This document shows, in pieces, positions 7,595 through 16,047 of a stretch of DNA of 52,738 nucleotides. How positions within the stretch are numbered: the stretch's first letter is position 1; each line of letters begins with the position of its first letter. This stretch comes from Pandoraea sp. GTDB taxonomy: Bacteria; Pseudomonadota; Gammaproteobacteria; Burkholderiales; Burkholderiaceae. A program made the position numbers and the translations under genes. A model generated the notes under the pieces. It worked only from the letters and a program-made list of their open reading frames with translations, searched no databases and had not been told where the DNA came from. The stretch lies in the NCBI GenBank assembly GCA_031291335.1, contig JARLJF010000052.1, forward strand, positions 1 through 52,738. Reading direction: 5' to 3'.

Positions 7595-9430
7595 TCACTC
7601 AGTACCGAAGAACACGGAAGCGCCGGTTTCCGCCGCGCCCACTGCCGCGCGCATATGGCCGAAGAGCACCCGCCCGGTGTCGTCACCCGAGACCGGCACC
7701 TGCGCGATCTCACGGGCCGCCCATTCCTGCGGGGCCACCTCGGCATGCAACATGCCGGCGTTTGCGTCGAGCACAATCAGATCGCCATCGCGCACGCGGG
7801 CGATCGGGCCGCTGCCCGCCGCTTCAGGCGACACGTGAATCACGGCGGGCACCTTGCCCGACGCGCCCGACATCCGGCCGTCGGTCACGAGCGCCACGGC
7901 GAACCCTTCGTCCTGCAAGACACCGAGCAACGGGGTGAGGCGATGCAGCTCGGGCATGCCATTGGCGCGCGGCCCCTGGCCACGCAGCACCACGACCACG
8001 TCGCGATGCAGCTCGCCTGCATCGAACGCGGCCTGAACCGCTTCCTGCGAAGTAAATACGCGTGCCGTTGCGCTCACGCGCCGATGTTCCGGCTTGACCG
8101 CCGACACCTTGATGACGCCACGTCCCAGATTGCCGTGCATGAGCCGCAGTCCGCCATCGGGGGCAAACGGCTCGGCATGGCCGCGCAAGACGTCACGATC
8201 ACCACTGTAGGCGCTCCCCTGCCGCCACGCCAGCCCTTCGGGCGAGAGCCACGGCTCGGCGCGGTAACGGGCGAGGCCCGGCCCGGCCACGGTCTGCACG
8301 TCGTCGTGCAGCAAGCCCGCGTCGAGCAATTCACCGATCAGGAACCCCATGCCGCCGGCTGCGTGGAAATGATTCACATCGGCTTTGCCGTTCGGATAGA
8401 CACGCGCCATGAGCGGCACGATGGCCGACAAGGCGTCGAAGTCGTCCCAATCGATGATGACGCCCGCCGCGCGAGCCATCGCCACCAGGTGCAGCGTGTG
8501 ATTGGTCGAGCCGCCGGTGGCCAGCAGACCGACGATGCCGTTGACGACAGCACGCTCGTCGACCACATGGCCGATGGGGGTGTATTCGGGAGTATCGGCG
8601 CCGATGGCCAGCACGCGCCCGAGGGCGGCGTCGGTCAGCGCATCGCGCAACGGCATATGCGGATGCACGAAGGCCGCGCCCGGCAAATGCAGGCCCATGA
8701 TTTCCATCAGAAGCTGATTGCTGTTGGCCGTGCCGTAGAAGGTACACGTGCCCGCGCTGTGATACGCCTGCGACTCCGACTCGAGAAGTGCGTCGCGGCC
8801 GACTTTACCGGTCGCGTACAACTGCCGGATCTTCGCCTTTTCATCGTTCGACAGGCCGCTCGCCATCGGGCCGGCCGGCACGAAGATCGTCGGCAGATGG
8901 CCGAACTGCAACGCACCGATCACAAGGCCCGGCACGATCTTGTCACACACGCCGAGCATCAGCGCGGCGTCGAACATGTTGTGCGAGAGCGCAATGGCCG
9001 TGCTCATTGCGATGATTTCGCGCGAGAACAGCGACAGCTCCATGCCCGCGTTGCCTTGCGTGACGCCGTCGCACATTGCCGGCACGCCGCCCGCGACCTG
9101 CGCCGTTGCCCCGAGCTTGCGGGCAGCCTCGCGCAGACGCGCCGGGTACTGCTCATACGGCTGATGCGCCGAAAGCATATCGTTGTAAGCCGTGACGATG
9201 CCGACATTCGGACGGCGCTGCTCGCGCAGAATGAGCTTGTCGTTGGCCGGCATGGCGGCGAAGCCGTGCGCGAGATTGGCACAGGACAGCGCGCCGCGCT
9301 GCGGGAAGCGGCCAGCGCTCGCATCGATGCGGGCCAGATACGCCGCACGCGTGTCACGACTGCGCGCGGCAATGCGCGCAGTGACTGCCATTACGGTCGG
9401 GTGCAGGGGCTTCGTTTGCTCTGACGTCAT
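7595..9430 (-). CDS. edd: 6-Phosphogluconate dehydratase
   Basis: 611 residues, family length, from the ATG at 9430 ([16 protein letters not shown]). The frame extends 26 residues further upstream, but those would be encoded across the promoter and operator. The protein carries the IlvD/Edd [4Fe-4S] cysteine motifs [13 protein letters not shown] and [10 protein letters not shown], plus SYN-type [28 protein letters not shown] and [11 protein letters not shown]. It dehydrates 6-phosphogluconate to KDPG. It is the first gene of the edd-eda-gntT-gntK run. Transcription probably starts near 9473, from a -10 at 9480-9485 and a -35 at 9503-9508 with a HexR-like site between them, leaving a leader of about 43 bases. 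Confidence 0.97.
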   Translation of the reverse strand: MTSEQTKPLHPTVMAVTARIAARSRDTRAAYLARIDASAGRFPQRGALSCANLAHGFAAMPANDKLILREQRRPNVGIVTAYNDMLSAHQPYEQYPARLREAARKLGATAQVAGGVPAMCDGVTQGNAGMELSLFSREIIAMSTAIALSHNMFDAALMLGVCDKIVPGLVIGALQFGHLPTIFVPAGPMASGLSNDEKAKIRQLYATGKVGRDALLESESQAYHSAGTCTFYGTANSNQLLMEIMGLHLPGAAFVHPHMPLRDALTDAALGRVLAIGADTPEYTPIGHVVDERAVVNGIVGLLATGGSTNHTLHLVAMARAAGVIIDWDDFDALSAIVPLMARVYPNGKADVNHFHAAGGMGFLIGELLDAGLLHDDVQTVAGPGLARYRAEPWLSPEGLAWRQGSAYSGDRDVLRGHAEPFAPDGGLRLMHGNLGRGVIKVSAVKPEHRRVSATARVFTSQEAVQAAFDAGELHRDVVVVLRGQGPRANGMPELHRLTPLLGVLQDEGFAVALVTDGRMSGASGKVPAVIHVSPEAAGSGPIARVRDGDLIVLDANAGMLHAEVAPQEWAAREIAQVPVSGDDTGRVLFGHMRAAVGAAETGASVFFGTE

Positions 9431-9479
9431 GCCGGGAACTGGATTGCGACGCACCCAGGGCAGGTGCGATTGGGAGCGG

Positions 9480-9508
9480 AGTTTAGTAGAAATTCTACAT
9501 CCCATCAA
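9480..9508 (-). promoter_or_regulatory. edd promoter with HexR-like operator in the spacer
   Basis: On the minus strand TTGATG (9503-9508) and TAAACT (9480-9485) are separated by exactly 17 bases. The near-palindrome AGTAGAAATTCTACA at 9485-9499 occupies that spacer. It is close to the known proteobacterial HexR box TGTARTWWWAYTACA (R, W, Y are degenerate bases), so bound HexR would block polymerase and release on KDPG binding would induce edd-eda. Confidence 0.75.
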
Positions 9509-9614
9509 TCAAAAGCCATCGGCATCCGGGGTTTTACTTAGTTTTTTCCATGAGTTACGCGATATTTTGCCGTATTGAGAAACATCAACCCATAATATGA
9601 AATCTATGTTTTCT

Positions 9615-9629
9615 GTAGTTTTTGTACAT
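9615..9629. promoter_or_regulatory. Second HexR-like operator, hexR side
   Basis: TGTAGTTTTTGTACA fits the HexR consensus at 13 of 15 positions by my count. It lies about 200 bases before the hexR start codon, in the AT-rich part of the edd-hexR gap, consistent with autoregulation. No convincing -35/-10 pair was found beside it. Confidence 0.6.
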
Positions 9630-9831
9630 TCCCACCGCAGGTAGCGTGTCCGGAAGCCGGCTTCCACGCCGTAGCGCCGCGGCCCGCGGGTGCTATAGTG
9701 GGCGCCTGACCCGCCGGACCCGGAGCCCGCCCGCACAACGGGTGCGTCCGATCACGGCGTTATGGGGAATAGGGGAATGGCGCGTGGCGATGTCCGTTAC
9801 GCGCCTCTGCTTTTGTTGGTGCCTGCCTGCC

Positions 9832-10677
9832 ATGCTTAACCGAATCGAAGCCACGCTGACCCAATTGCGCCCGTCCGAGCGCAAGCTTGCGGCCTATGTG
9901 CTGGACGCCCCGCGCGAAGTCGTCGATCTGTCGATGAACGAACTCGCCGAACGTGCGAGCGTCAGCCAACCCACCATCGCGCGGTTCTGTCAGGCCGTCG
10001 GATGCAGCGGCTATCGTGAATTCAAGATCCGGCTGGCACAGGGCATCGCGCAAGGGGTGCCGTTCGTGCACCGCGACGTGCGGCCCGACGAGCCGGTCCC
10101 CGGCATCGCCAGCAAGGTGCTCGACCGCACCATCGGCAGCCTCATGCAGGTTCGCAACAACCTGTCGCCCGACAGCATCGGACAAGCCATCGACCTGCTT
10201 GCCGGGGCGCGGCGCATCGAGTTCTACGGTGCAGGTGCGTCAGGGATTGCCGCACAGGACATGCAGCACAAGTTCTTCCGGCTCGGTGTGCCGGCCGTGG
10301 CGTACAACGATCCGCACGTGTATGGGATGTCGGCCGCGTTGCTGCGCGAGGGAGATGTGGTGGTGGCGATCTCCAACACCGGGCGCACGCAGGATCTGCT
10401 CGAAGCCGCGCAACTGGCGCGCACGGCAGGCGCCAGCGTGATTGCGATCACGCACAGCAACTCGCCGTTGTCGCGTCTGGCGAGCGTGGCACTCTTTGCC
10501 GATGTCGATGAAGACACCGACGTCTACTCGCCACTGACCTCACGCATCACGCATCTGGCCATTGGCGATGTGCTCGCCGTCGGCATGGCGTTGCGCCTGG
10601 GCGACCGCCTGCCCGCGCAACTCGCCCGCGCGAAGGAAGTCATCAATCGTCGCAGGACGACGAACGAAGGACGATAG
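9832..10677 (+). CDS. hexR: HexR-type transcriptional regulator (RpiR family)
   Basis: 281 residues from the ATG at 9832 (MLNRIEATLTQLRPSERKLAAYVL). The frame opens earlier, but the preceding ~70 codons are Arg-rich and unlike the family. The N-terminal RpiR winged helix-turn-helix includes LSMNELAERASVSQPTIARF (about 32-52). The C-terminal SIS sugar-phosphate domain includes RIEFYGAGASGIAAQD and VVVAISNTGRT. HexR represses Edd/Eda and other central carbon genes and is released by KDPG. It is transcribed divergently from edd, with two HexR-like boxes in between, which supports the assignment over a generic RpiR label. No clear Shine-Dalgarno precedes the start, so the exact start is the least certain part. 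Confidence 0.88.
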   Translation: MLNRIEATLTQLRPSERKLAAYVLDAPREVVDLSMNELAERASVSQPTIARFCQAVGCSGYREFKIRLAQGIAQGVPFVHRDVRPDEPVPGIASKVLDRTIGSLMQVRNNLSPDSIGQAIDLLAGARRIEFYGAGASGIAAQDMQHKFFRLGVPAVAYNDPHVYGMSAALLREGDVVVAISNTGRTQDLLEAAQLARTAGASVIAITHSNSPLSRLASVALFADVDEDTDVYSPLTSRITHLAIGDVLAVGMALRLGDRLPAQLARAKEVINRRRTTNEGR

Positions 10678-10751
10678 CAACGGCGGCGGATTTCTCCGCT
10701 GCCATCTTTCGCCCTCTTCCCCCTCTTCTCCTCAGGATGCGCTCGGCGCGA

Positions 10752-11732
10752 TCAGCGCTGCTGCGCCTGCGGATTCACCACGTTTTGCAGCGGCTTGCCG
10801 GTAAGCGCGGCGATCAGATTGTCCGCCGCGCACGATGCCATGGCGTGACGAGTCTCATGCGTTGCGGAGCCGATGTGCGGCAGCGCAACCACGTTCTTCA
10901 TCTTCAGCAACGGCGAATCGACCGACACCGGCTCGCGCTCGAACACGTCGAGACCGGCCGCACGCAGATGGCCCGACGCCAGTGCGTCGATCAGCGCCGC
11001 TTCATCGATGACCATGCCACGCGCCGCATTGATGAAGATGGCACCTTGTTTCATCTGGGCGAATTCGCTAGCCCCGATCAAGCGCTCGGTGGCCGGCGAG
11101 AGCGGCACCAACGTCACGACGAAGTCCGCTTGAGCAAGCAGTTCCGGCAACGTCCGGTGCTCGGCGCCGTACGCCTTTTCCGCCGCTTCATTGCGCGAAC
11201 GGTTGCTGTACAGCACCTTCATGCCGAAGCCGAGCGCCGCGCGGCGCGCTACGGCCCCGCCAATGCGCCCCATGCCGACGATGCCTAGCGTCTTGCCCTG
11301 AACGTCGGTACCGAAATACGCCTCACCAAGGCTCGCCGTCCAGCCGCCCGCCTTGACCAGTTCGGCAAGCTCGACCACGCGCCGGGCGCTCGACAGAATC
11401 AGCGAGAAGACGGTGTCCGCCGTGGTCTCCGTGAGTACGTCGGGCGTATTCATCAGAACAATGCCGCGACGCGTCAGATCGGGCACGTCGAACTGGTCGT
11501 AGCCCACCGAAATGGTGGCCCAGGCCTTGAGCTTCGGCGCCGCATCGAGCAGTGCGGGCGTCGCATTCACGCCCACCCCCATGGCGCCGTCGGCACGACC
11601 GAGTGCCGCCGTGAAGTCCGCCCGATTGCCGTCGTTCACACCGTTGAATTCCGTGAGCGTGAATGCCTCGGCCAACCGCGCACGCACGTCTGGCGGCACA
11701 CTCTTGTACAACACCACTTCCGGACGACTCAT
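10752..11732 (-). CDS. ghrB: 2-Ketogluconate / glyoxylate / hydroxypyruvate reductase
   Basis: 326 residues in the D-isomer-specific 2-hydroxyacid dehydrogenase family. It has ISVGYDQFDV and GIVLMNTPDVLTETTAD in the substrate domain and the Rossmann motif GIVGMGRIGGAVARRA near 145-160. The catalytic residues are Arg in NAARGMVIDE, Glu in DVFEREPV and His in LPHIGSATHETR. Sequence style matches the TkrA/GhrB group, which reduces 2-keto-D-gluconate to gluconate and also acts on hydroxypyruvate. ATG 11732 is preferred to GTG 11741 because AGGAG lies 8 bases before it. Its position beside hexR and the gluconate genes favours a role in feeding 2-ketogluconate into the Entner-Doudoroff route, but it is on its own convergent transcript relative to hexR. 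Confidence 0.87.
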   Translation of the reverse strand: MSRPEVVLYKSVPPDVRARLAEAFTLTEFNGVNDGNRADFTAALGRADGAMGVGVNATPALLDAAPKLKAWATISVGYDQFDVPDLTRRGIVLMNTPDVLTETTADTVFSLILSSARRVVELAELVKAGGWTASLGEAYFGTDVQGKTLGIVGMGRIGGAVARRAALGFGMKVLYSNRSRNEAAEKAYGAEHRTLPELLAQADFVVTLVPLSPATERLIGASEFAQMKQGAIFINAARGMVIDEAALIDALASGHLRAAGLDVFEREPVSVDSPLLKMKNVVALPHIGSATHETRHAMASCAADNLIAALTGKPLQNVVNPQAQQR

Positions 11733-11810
11733 TCTTTTCACTCCTGGGGGGTTGCCGCCGCCCGCCCCGCGGGCACCGGCCGAAATGATGGCAATGATCA
11801 GCTTGCCCGC

Positions 11811-12431
11811 TCAGCGCTTTGCGTCGCGCGCTTCGGCAAAAGCCCTTTCGAGAAAGTCGAGTCGATCCTGCCCCCAATAGGGCTGGCCCTCGAATACAAA
11901 CCACGGCGCGCCGAACGCGCCCACGCTCGCGGCCTCGTCGGTATGGGCATCGTACGTCGCCTGCACGTTCGCACCGTTCGAGGCGGCGAGCAGCGCCTTG
12001 CCGTCGAGCGTCAGGTGCTCGGCGATCGCCTGCAACGTGGCCTCGTCAGCGATGTTGCGCTCCTCGGTCCAGAGCGCCTTGGATATCCCGGCCAACAGGT
12101 CGAGCGCCGTGTCCGTGCCGTGCGCGAGTTGCGTGGCAACGATCAACCGCGCGGCCGGATCGCCCGCCACCGGGAAGAACTTCGGTTGCAGATTGAGCGG
12201 CACGCCGAGGTGCTTCGACCAGCGCGCCAGTTCGACCAGACGATACGCCTGCCGTTGCGGCGTACGTTTGGCCAGCGGCAGTCCGCCCGACCCCGCGAAA
12301 ATTTTCCCGAGGTCCATCGGCTTCAACTGGATCTGCACGTCATAGCGACGCGCCAGCTCCACAAAGCGTGCGTGCCCCATGTAGACATAGGGCGATTGCG
12401 GCGCCACAAAATAATCGCAGGTCAGACTCAC
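11811..12431 (-). CDS. 2-Hydroxychromene-2-carboxylate isomerase family protein (DsbA-like)
   Basis: 206 residues of the DsbA/GST-kappa thioredoxin-like fold. The N-terminus CDYFVAPQSPYVYMG carries the Ser-Pro-Tyr motif that replaces the CxxC of DsbA, and the C-terminus has the family signature GAFGAPWFVFEGQPYWGQDR. Characterised members isomerise 2-hydroxychromene-2-carboxylate in naphthalene breakdown using glutathione. Here there are no other aromatic-catabolism genes, so the real substrate is unknown. The start is a GTG with GAGGAG about 7 bases upstream. It lies 78 bases upstream of ghrB in the same direction and could share its transcript. No signal peptide is visible, so it acts in the cytoplasm. 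Confidence 0.85.
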   Translation of the reverse strand: MSLTCDYFVAPQSPYVYMGHARFVELARRYDVQIQLKPMDLGKIFAGSGGLPLAKRTPQRQAYRLVELARWSKHLGVPLNLQPKFFPVAGDPAARLIVATQLAHGTDTALDLLAGISKALWTEERNIADEATLQAIAEHLTLDGKALLAASNGANVQATYDAHTDEAASVGAFGAPWFVFEGQPYWGQDRLDFLERAFAEARDAKR

Positions 12432-12490
12432 GGCAGACTCCTCTCGTATCGATCGTTGGCGCTTATGGGTAGCGCTTGTATTGCGTGATG

Positions 12491-12545
12491 ACGTGTGTGG
12501 AACGTGTGTGAAGCGTATATGAGACGTGTATGGGACGGATGAAGA
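12491..12545. repeat. Five imperfect 11-base tandem repeats
   Basis: Units ACGTGTGTGGA, ACGTGTGTGAA, GCGTATATGAG, ACGTGTATGGG and ACGGATGAAGA follow without gaps. The first two differ at one base and the others diverge progressively. The period is close to one helical turn. The array fills the gap between hemJ (ends 12552) and the isomerase gene, just downstream of the hemJ start-to-stop direction. Confidence 0.7.
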
Positions 12546-12551
12546 CGCGCG

Positions 12552-12968
12552 TCAGAACGGCTTGACGACCGCGAGGATCACCGCGCCAAGCAGCCCCAGC
12601 ACCGGGACTTCGTTGAAGTAGCGATACCAGCGATGCGAATGCGTGTTGCGGCCGGTCTCGAACTTGCGCAGCAGACGCCCGCACGCATGGTGGTACCCCA
12701 GCAGCAACACCACAATCAGCAGCTTGGCGTGCAACCAGCCACCGTAGCGTCCGATGCCGTAGTAGAGCCAGAGGATCAGTCCGAAAGCGAGCGCCGGCAC
12801 CGCCAGAATCGTCATGAAGCGATACAGCTTGCGCGCCATGAGCAGCAGACGTTGCGTGGCGGCGGGGTCGCTCTCCATCGCGAGGTTGACGAAAATGCGC
12901 GGCAGATAGAACAGACCGGCGAACCACGAGGCGACGAAAACGATATGAAGCGCTTTGATCCAGAGCAT
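12552..12968 (-). CDS. hemJ: HemJ-type protoporphyrinogen oxidase (CopD-like membrane protein)
   Basis: 138 residues with four predicted membrane helices. It begins [23 protein letters not shown], and His8 and Lys82 (in GWLHAKLL) match the two residues conserved in HemJ. The C-terminus has [23 protein letters not shown]. HemJ oxidises protoporphyrinogen IX to protoporphyrin IX in the inner membrane in bacteria lacking HemG and HemY, as is common in beta-proteobacteria. The family is often labelled CopD or UPF0093. The ATG at 12968 gives the family length; the longer open frame upstream is not coding-like. No haem gene is adjacent, so the function rests on family features alone. Confidence 0.85.
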   Translation of the reverse strand: MLWIKALHIVFVASWFAGLFYLPRIFVNLAMESDPAATQRLLLMARKLYRFMTILAVPALAFGLILWLYYGIGRYGGWLHAKLLIVVLLLGYHHACGRLLRKFETGRNTHSHRWYRYFNEVPVLGLLGAVILAVVKPF

Positions 12969-13267
12969 CGGGGACAGCGGCCCGCACGCAGGCCGTCGAA
13001 TATTTTGAACAGCAAGCAATGTACAACAATCCGCCGTCTCGCGATGCGCAGCGCCGTGTCCCTTCGGGCACAAGGCCTGCGGCAAATCGACGCGACCGGG
13101 CGCAGGCGAACATCCGGCATGGCAATGTGACACGCAAGGGCACGGCATCGAGGCGTCTCGCCCGACGAAACGCAACTTCGGCAACGGCACCGCCCGGCTG
13201 TGCCAGAATACGGGCCATATTGGCTTCTTTGCCCGCATCGGTCTTTACACCGATCATTGGCTCCCGC
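12969..13267. other. Divergent gap between hemJ and ruvC, no gene seen
   Basis: About 300 bases between divergently transcribed hemJ and ruvC. Frames are open across it in several directions, but they have no family resemblance and poor start contexts. It must hold both promoters; I could not pick out convincing -35/-10 pairs. Confidence 0.4.
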
Positions 13268-13810
13268 ATGAGAATTCTTGGCATCGACCCCGGGCTGCGC
13301 GTCACTGGCTTTGGCGTGCTCGAAAAGCACGGCAGCCGTTTGCAGTATGTGACCAGCGGCGTCATCCGCACCGGCGAAGGCACACTGCCCGCGCGGCTGC
13401 GCATCATCTTCGAGGGCGTGGCGGAACTGGTCGATACCTATCGGCCCGATCAGGCCGCCATCGAAAAAGTGTTCGTCAACGTCAACCCGCAATCCACGCT
13501 GCTGCTCGGACAAGCGCGTGGCGCGGCGATTACCGCGCTGTCGGTCGGCGGGCTCGAAGTGTTCGAATACACCCCGATGCAGCTCAAGCAGGCCGTCGTC
13601 GGCTACGGACGCGCCCGAAAGGAACAGGTGCAGGAGATGGTGACGCGCCTGCTCACGCTCACGGGCACGCCGGGCAAGGACGCGTCCGATGCACTGGGCG
13701 TGGCCATCTGTCACGCGCACAGCGGCGAGACGTACGCGGCGCTGGCCGGGGTCGCCCCCGCTCTCGCGGCCAAGGGACTGCGCGTGCGGCGCGGACGCCT
13801 GATCGGCTGA
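13268..13810 (+). CDS. ruvC: Holliday junction resolvase RuvC
   Basis: 180 residues. The four acidic catalytic residues are all at their canonical places: Asp7 ([12 protein letters not shown]), Glu66 (AAIEKVFV), and Asp138 and Asp141 ([11 protein letters not shown]). [14 protein letters not shown] is the family dimer-interface block. RuvC is a Mg-dependent endonuclease that cuts Holliday junctions symmetrically, working with RuvAB branch migration. The ATG at 13268 gives the family start; an open frame upstream is spurious. The stop codon lies inside an 8-base tandem repeat. ruvB follows after 95 bases, but ruvA, which usually sits between them in related bacteria, is not present. Confidence 0.97.
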   Translation: MRILGIDPGLRVTGFGVLEKHGSRLQYVTSGVIRTGEGTLPARLRIIFEGVAELVDTYRPDQAAIEKVFVNVNPQSTLLLGQARGAAITALSVGGLEVFEYTPMQLKQAVVGYGRARKEQVQEMVTRLLTLTGTPGKDASDALGVAICHAHSGETYAALAGVAPALAAKGLRVRRGRLIG

Positions 13811-13826
13811 TCGGCTGATCGACTGA
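13799..13826. repeat. 8-base direct repeats across the ruvC stop codon
   Basis: CTGATCGG, CTGATCGG, CTGATCGA and a partial CTGATTCC run in tandem and include the ruvC TGA. Such slippage-prone repeats at the place where ruvA would normally begin could mark a past rearrangement. Confidence 0.7.
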
Positions 13827-13905
13827 TTCCCGCCGCCGTCGAACGCCGCCGGAAATCCCGTCGCCCTGCCCCGGCAAGCCACGTCCGAAGCGCTACAATG
13901 CAGCC

Positions 13906-14976
13906 ATGATCGAAACCGACAAACTCGCCGCCGAGCGCATCATTGCGCCCACGCCGGCCTCGCCCAACGAAGAAGCCTTCGAGCGCGCGCTGCGCCCCAA
14001 GCTGCTCGACGAATACGTCGGTCAGCGCAAGGTGCGCGAGCAACTGGAAATCTTCATCGAGGCGGCCCGCAAGCGCTCGGAACCGCTCGACCACGTGCTG
14101 CTTTTCGGGCCGCCGGGTCTGGGCAAGACGACCCTCGCCCACATCATCGCCCGCGAAATGGGTGTGCATCTGCGCCAGACGTCGGGCCCTGTGCTTGAGC
14201 GGCCGGGCGACCTCGCCGCACTGCTGACCAATCTCGAAGCCAACGACGTGCTGTTCATCGACGAAATTCACCGGCTCTCGCCGGTCGTCGAGGAAATTCT
14301 GTATCCAGCGCTAGAGGACTATCAGATCGACATCATGATCGGCGAAGGCCCCGCGGCCCGCAGCGTCAAACTCGATCTGCAACCGTTCACGCTCGTAGGC
14401 GCCACCACGCGCGCCGGCATGCTAACCAATCCGCTGCGCGATCGCTTCGGGATCGTGGCGCGTCTGGAGTTCTACTCGGCCGAGGAACTGTCGGGCATCG
14501 TGCGCCGTTCCGCCGGCTTGCTCGGTGCGGTCATTGCCGACGATGGCGCCTATGAGATCGCCCGCCGTGCACGCGGCACGCCGCGTATCGCCAACCGCCT
14601 GCTGCGGCGCGTGCGCGATTACGCCGAAGTGAAAGCCGACGGACACATTACCGCCGCCGTTGCCGACGCGGCGCTGCTGATGCTCGACGTCGATCCGGTT
14701 GGCCTCGACGTAATGGACCGCAAGCTGCTCGAAGCCGTGCTCCACAAGTTCGACGGCGGCCCGGTCGGGGTGGACAACCTCGCCGCCGCCATCGGCGAAG
14801 AGCGCGACACCATCGAAGACGTGATCGAGCCGTATCTGATCCAGCAAGGCTTCCTGCAACGCACGCCGCGCGGACGCGTTGCGACGCTCGCCGCATTCCG
14901 TCACTTCGGACTGACCGCTCCCGGCAGCGCGCCGGAAAGCGGTTCGCTCTGGTCGCCGGACGCCACCGGCAAGTGA
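13906..14976 (+). CDS. ruvB: Holliday junction DNA helicase RuvB
   Basis: 356 residues. It has [11 protein letters not shown], Walker [10 protein letters not shown] (69-77), Walker B FIDEIHRL (about 117-124), sensor [10 protein letters not shown] and the C-terminal winged helix with [14 protein letters not shown]. RuvB is the AAA+ motor that drives branch migration together with RuvA. A TACAAT box at 13894-13899 ends only six bases before the ATG, so a transcript from it would start at or next to the start codon (leaderless), and there is no Shine-Dalgarno. This differs from the usual ruvC-ruvA-ruvB co-transcription. A GTG/ATG further in is unlikely, since [12 protein letters not shown] matches family N-termini. 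Confidence 0.97.
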   Translation: MIETDKLAAERIIAPTPASPNEEAFERALRPKLLDEYVGQRKVREQLEIFIEAARKRSEPLDHVLLFGPPGLGKTTLAHIIAREMGVHLRQTSGPVLERPGDLAALLTNLEANDVLFIDEIHRLSPVVEEILYPALEDYQIDIMIGEGPAARSVKLDLQPFTLVGATTRAGMLTNPLRDRFGIVARLEFYSAEELSGIVRRSAGLLGAVIADDGAYEIARRARGTPRIANRLLRRVRDYAEVKADGHITAAVADAALLMLDVDPVGLDVMDRKLLEAVLHKFDGGPVGVDNLAAAIGEERDTIEDVIEPYLIQQGFLQRTPRGRVATLAAFRHFGLTAPGSAPESGSLWSPDATGK

Positions 14977-15006
14977 CGCCCGCCATCACGTCACGCTGAA
15001 CGACGC

Positions 15007-15993
15007 ATGTCCTCGCACGACGACCTCCCTACGCCGCCACCGGCAACGCCCCTGCGGCCTGCCGGCCCAGTGACAGGCGTGTCAGGGCGTGTGCGGCACG
15101 CCATCGCCATGCGACTGGTGAGCCTGACCTCAGGCCCCGGCGCACCGCGCCTGAACTACGACACGCCCGATGGCGATCCCGGCCTCTTCGGCCCCGACGC
15201 CGCCTGCTGGCATGTGCACGGCGACTTCACTTCGATGATGATCGGCGGGATCAGCGCATTGCTGCTGCAGTCGCTGCATCCGCTGGCGATGGCCGGCGTC
15301 TGGGATCACTCGACTTTCCGGCAGGACGTGATCGGCCGTCTACGCCGCACGGCCACGTTCATTGGCGGCACGACATTCGGCAACACGGCCGACGCCGAAG
15401 CGCTGCTCGAGCGCGTGCGACGCATTCACTTGCAGGTCAAGGGCACCGCCCCCGACGGCCGTCCTTATGCGGCATACGACCCCGATCTTTTGACGTGGGT
15501 GCATGTGGCAGAGACGTCGAGCTTCCTGCGCAGCTATCTCGTGTACAAGAATCCCGCGTTCGCACGCAGCGAGCAGGATCGTTACTACGCGGAAGTCTCA
15601 CGCATCGCGGTGGCCCTCGGCGCACGCGATGTGCCGATGAGTGTGTCGCAGATCGACGACTACCTCGCCTCGATGCGCCCGGCGTTAAGCGCGAGCGATC
15701 GCACGGAAGAAGTCGTGCGCGTGTTGCGCAATCTGCCTGCGCCATTCGCAGGCGCGCGCGTGTTCAGTGGATTGTTGTTCCGCGCCGGTATTGATCTGCT
15801 GCCGGACTGGTCACAGACGATGCTCGGTTTCGGGCAGACATCAATGGTGCGCCGCCTCACGGTGCGGCCCGCCGTGCGACACATGGCGCAGCTCGCCCGC
15901 TGGTCGATGCGCAACAGCGTGGCCCATCGCGCACGACGCCGTGCGCTGGCCACTCCCGATGTCGCGGTCGTAGAGCCCTCGCTGGAGCGCTGA
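15007..15993 (+). CDS. Oxygenase MpaB family protein (DUF2236)
   Basis: 328 residues. The family core is visible: a SMMIGGISALLLQSLHPLAMAG stretch (about 75-97) and DHSTFRQDVIGRL, then RRTATFIGGTTFG, and further on VHVAETSSFLRSYLVY with its conserved His. DUF2236 proteins related to fungal MpaB and the latex-clearing protein Lcp bind haem b and are thought to be oxygenases, but bacterial substrates are unknown. No signal peptide is visible; a Pro-rich N-terminal ~25 residues precede the domain. It starts 30 bases after ruvB on the same strand and may be read through from ruvB, although there is no functional link. Family assignment is good; the biochemical role is open. Confidence 0.85.
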   Translation: MSSHDDLPTPPPATPLRPAGPVTGVSGRVRHAIAMRLVSLTSGPGAPRLNYDTPDGDPGLFGPDAACWHVHGDFTSMMIGGISALLLQSLHPLAMAGVWDHSTFRQDVIGRLRRTATFIGGTTFGNTADAEALLERVRRIHLQVKGTAPDGRPYAAYDPDLLTWVHVAETSSFLRSYLVYKNPAFARSEQDRYYAEVSRIAVALGARDVPMSVSQIDDYLASMRPALSASDRTEEVVRVLRNLPAPFAGARVFSGLLFRAGIDLLPDWSQTMLGFGQTSMVRRLTVRPAVRHMAQLARWSMRNSVAHRARRRALATPDVAVVEPSLER

Positions 15994-16047
15994 ACGCGTC
16001 TCGGATTACCGCTGCGCCGCCAGAGATAGCGACGCAGATGAAACGCC

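Noticed and set aside
12491..12545. CRISPR array
   Set aside because: Units are 11 bases with no spacers and no cas genes are near.
12463..13407. Minus-strand frame reading through the 11-base repeats and hemJ
   Set aside because: Out of frame with hemJ, which has conserved His8 and Lys82; the repeat translation is accidental.
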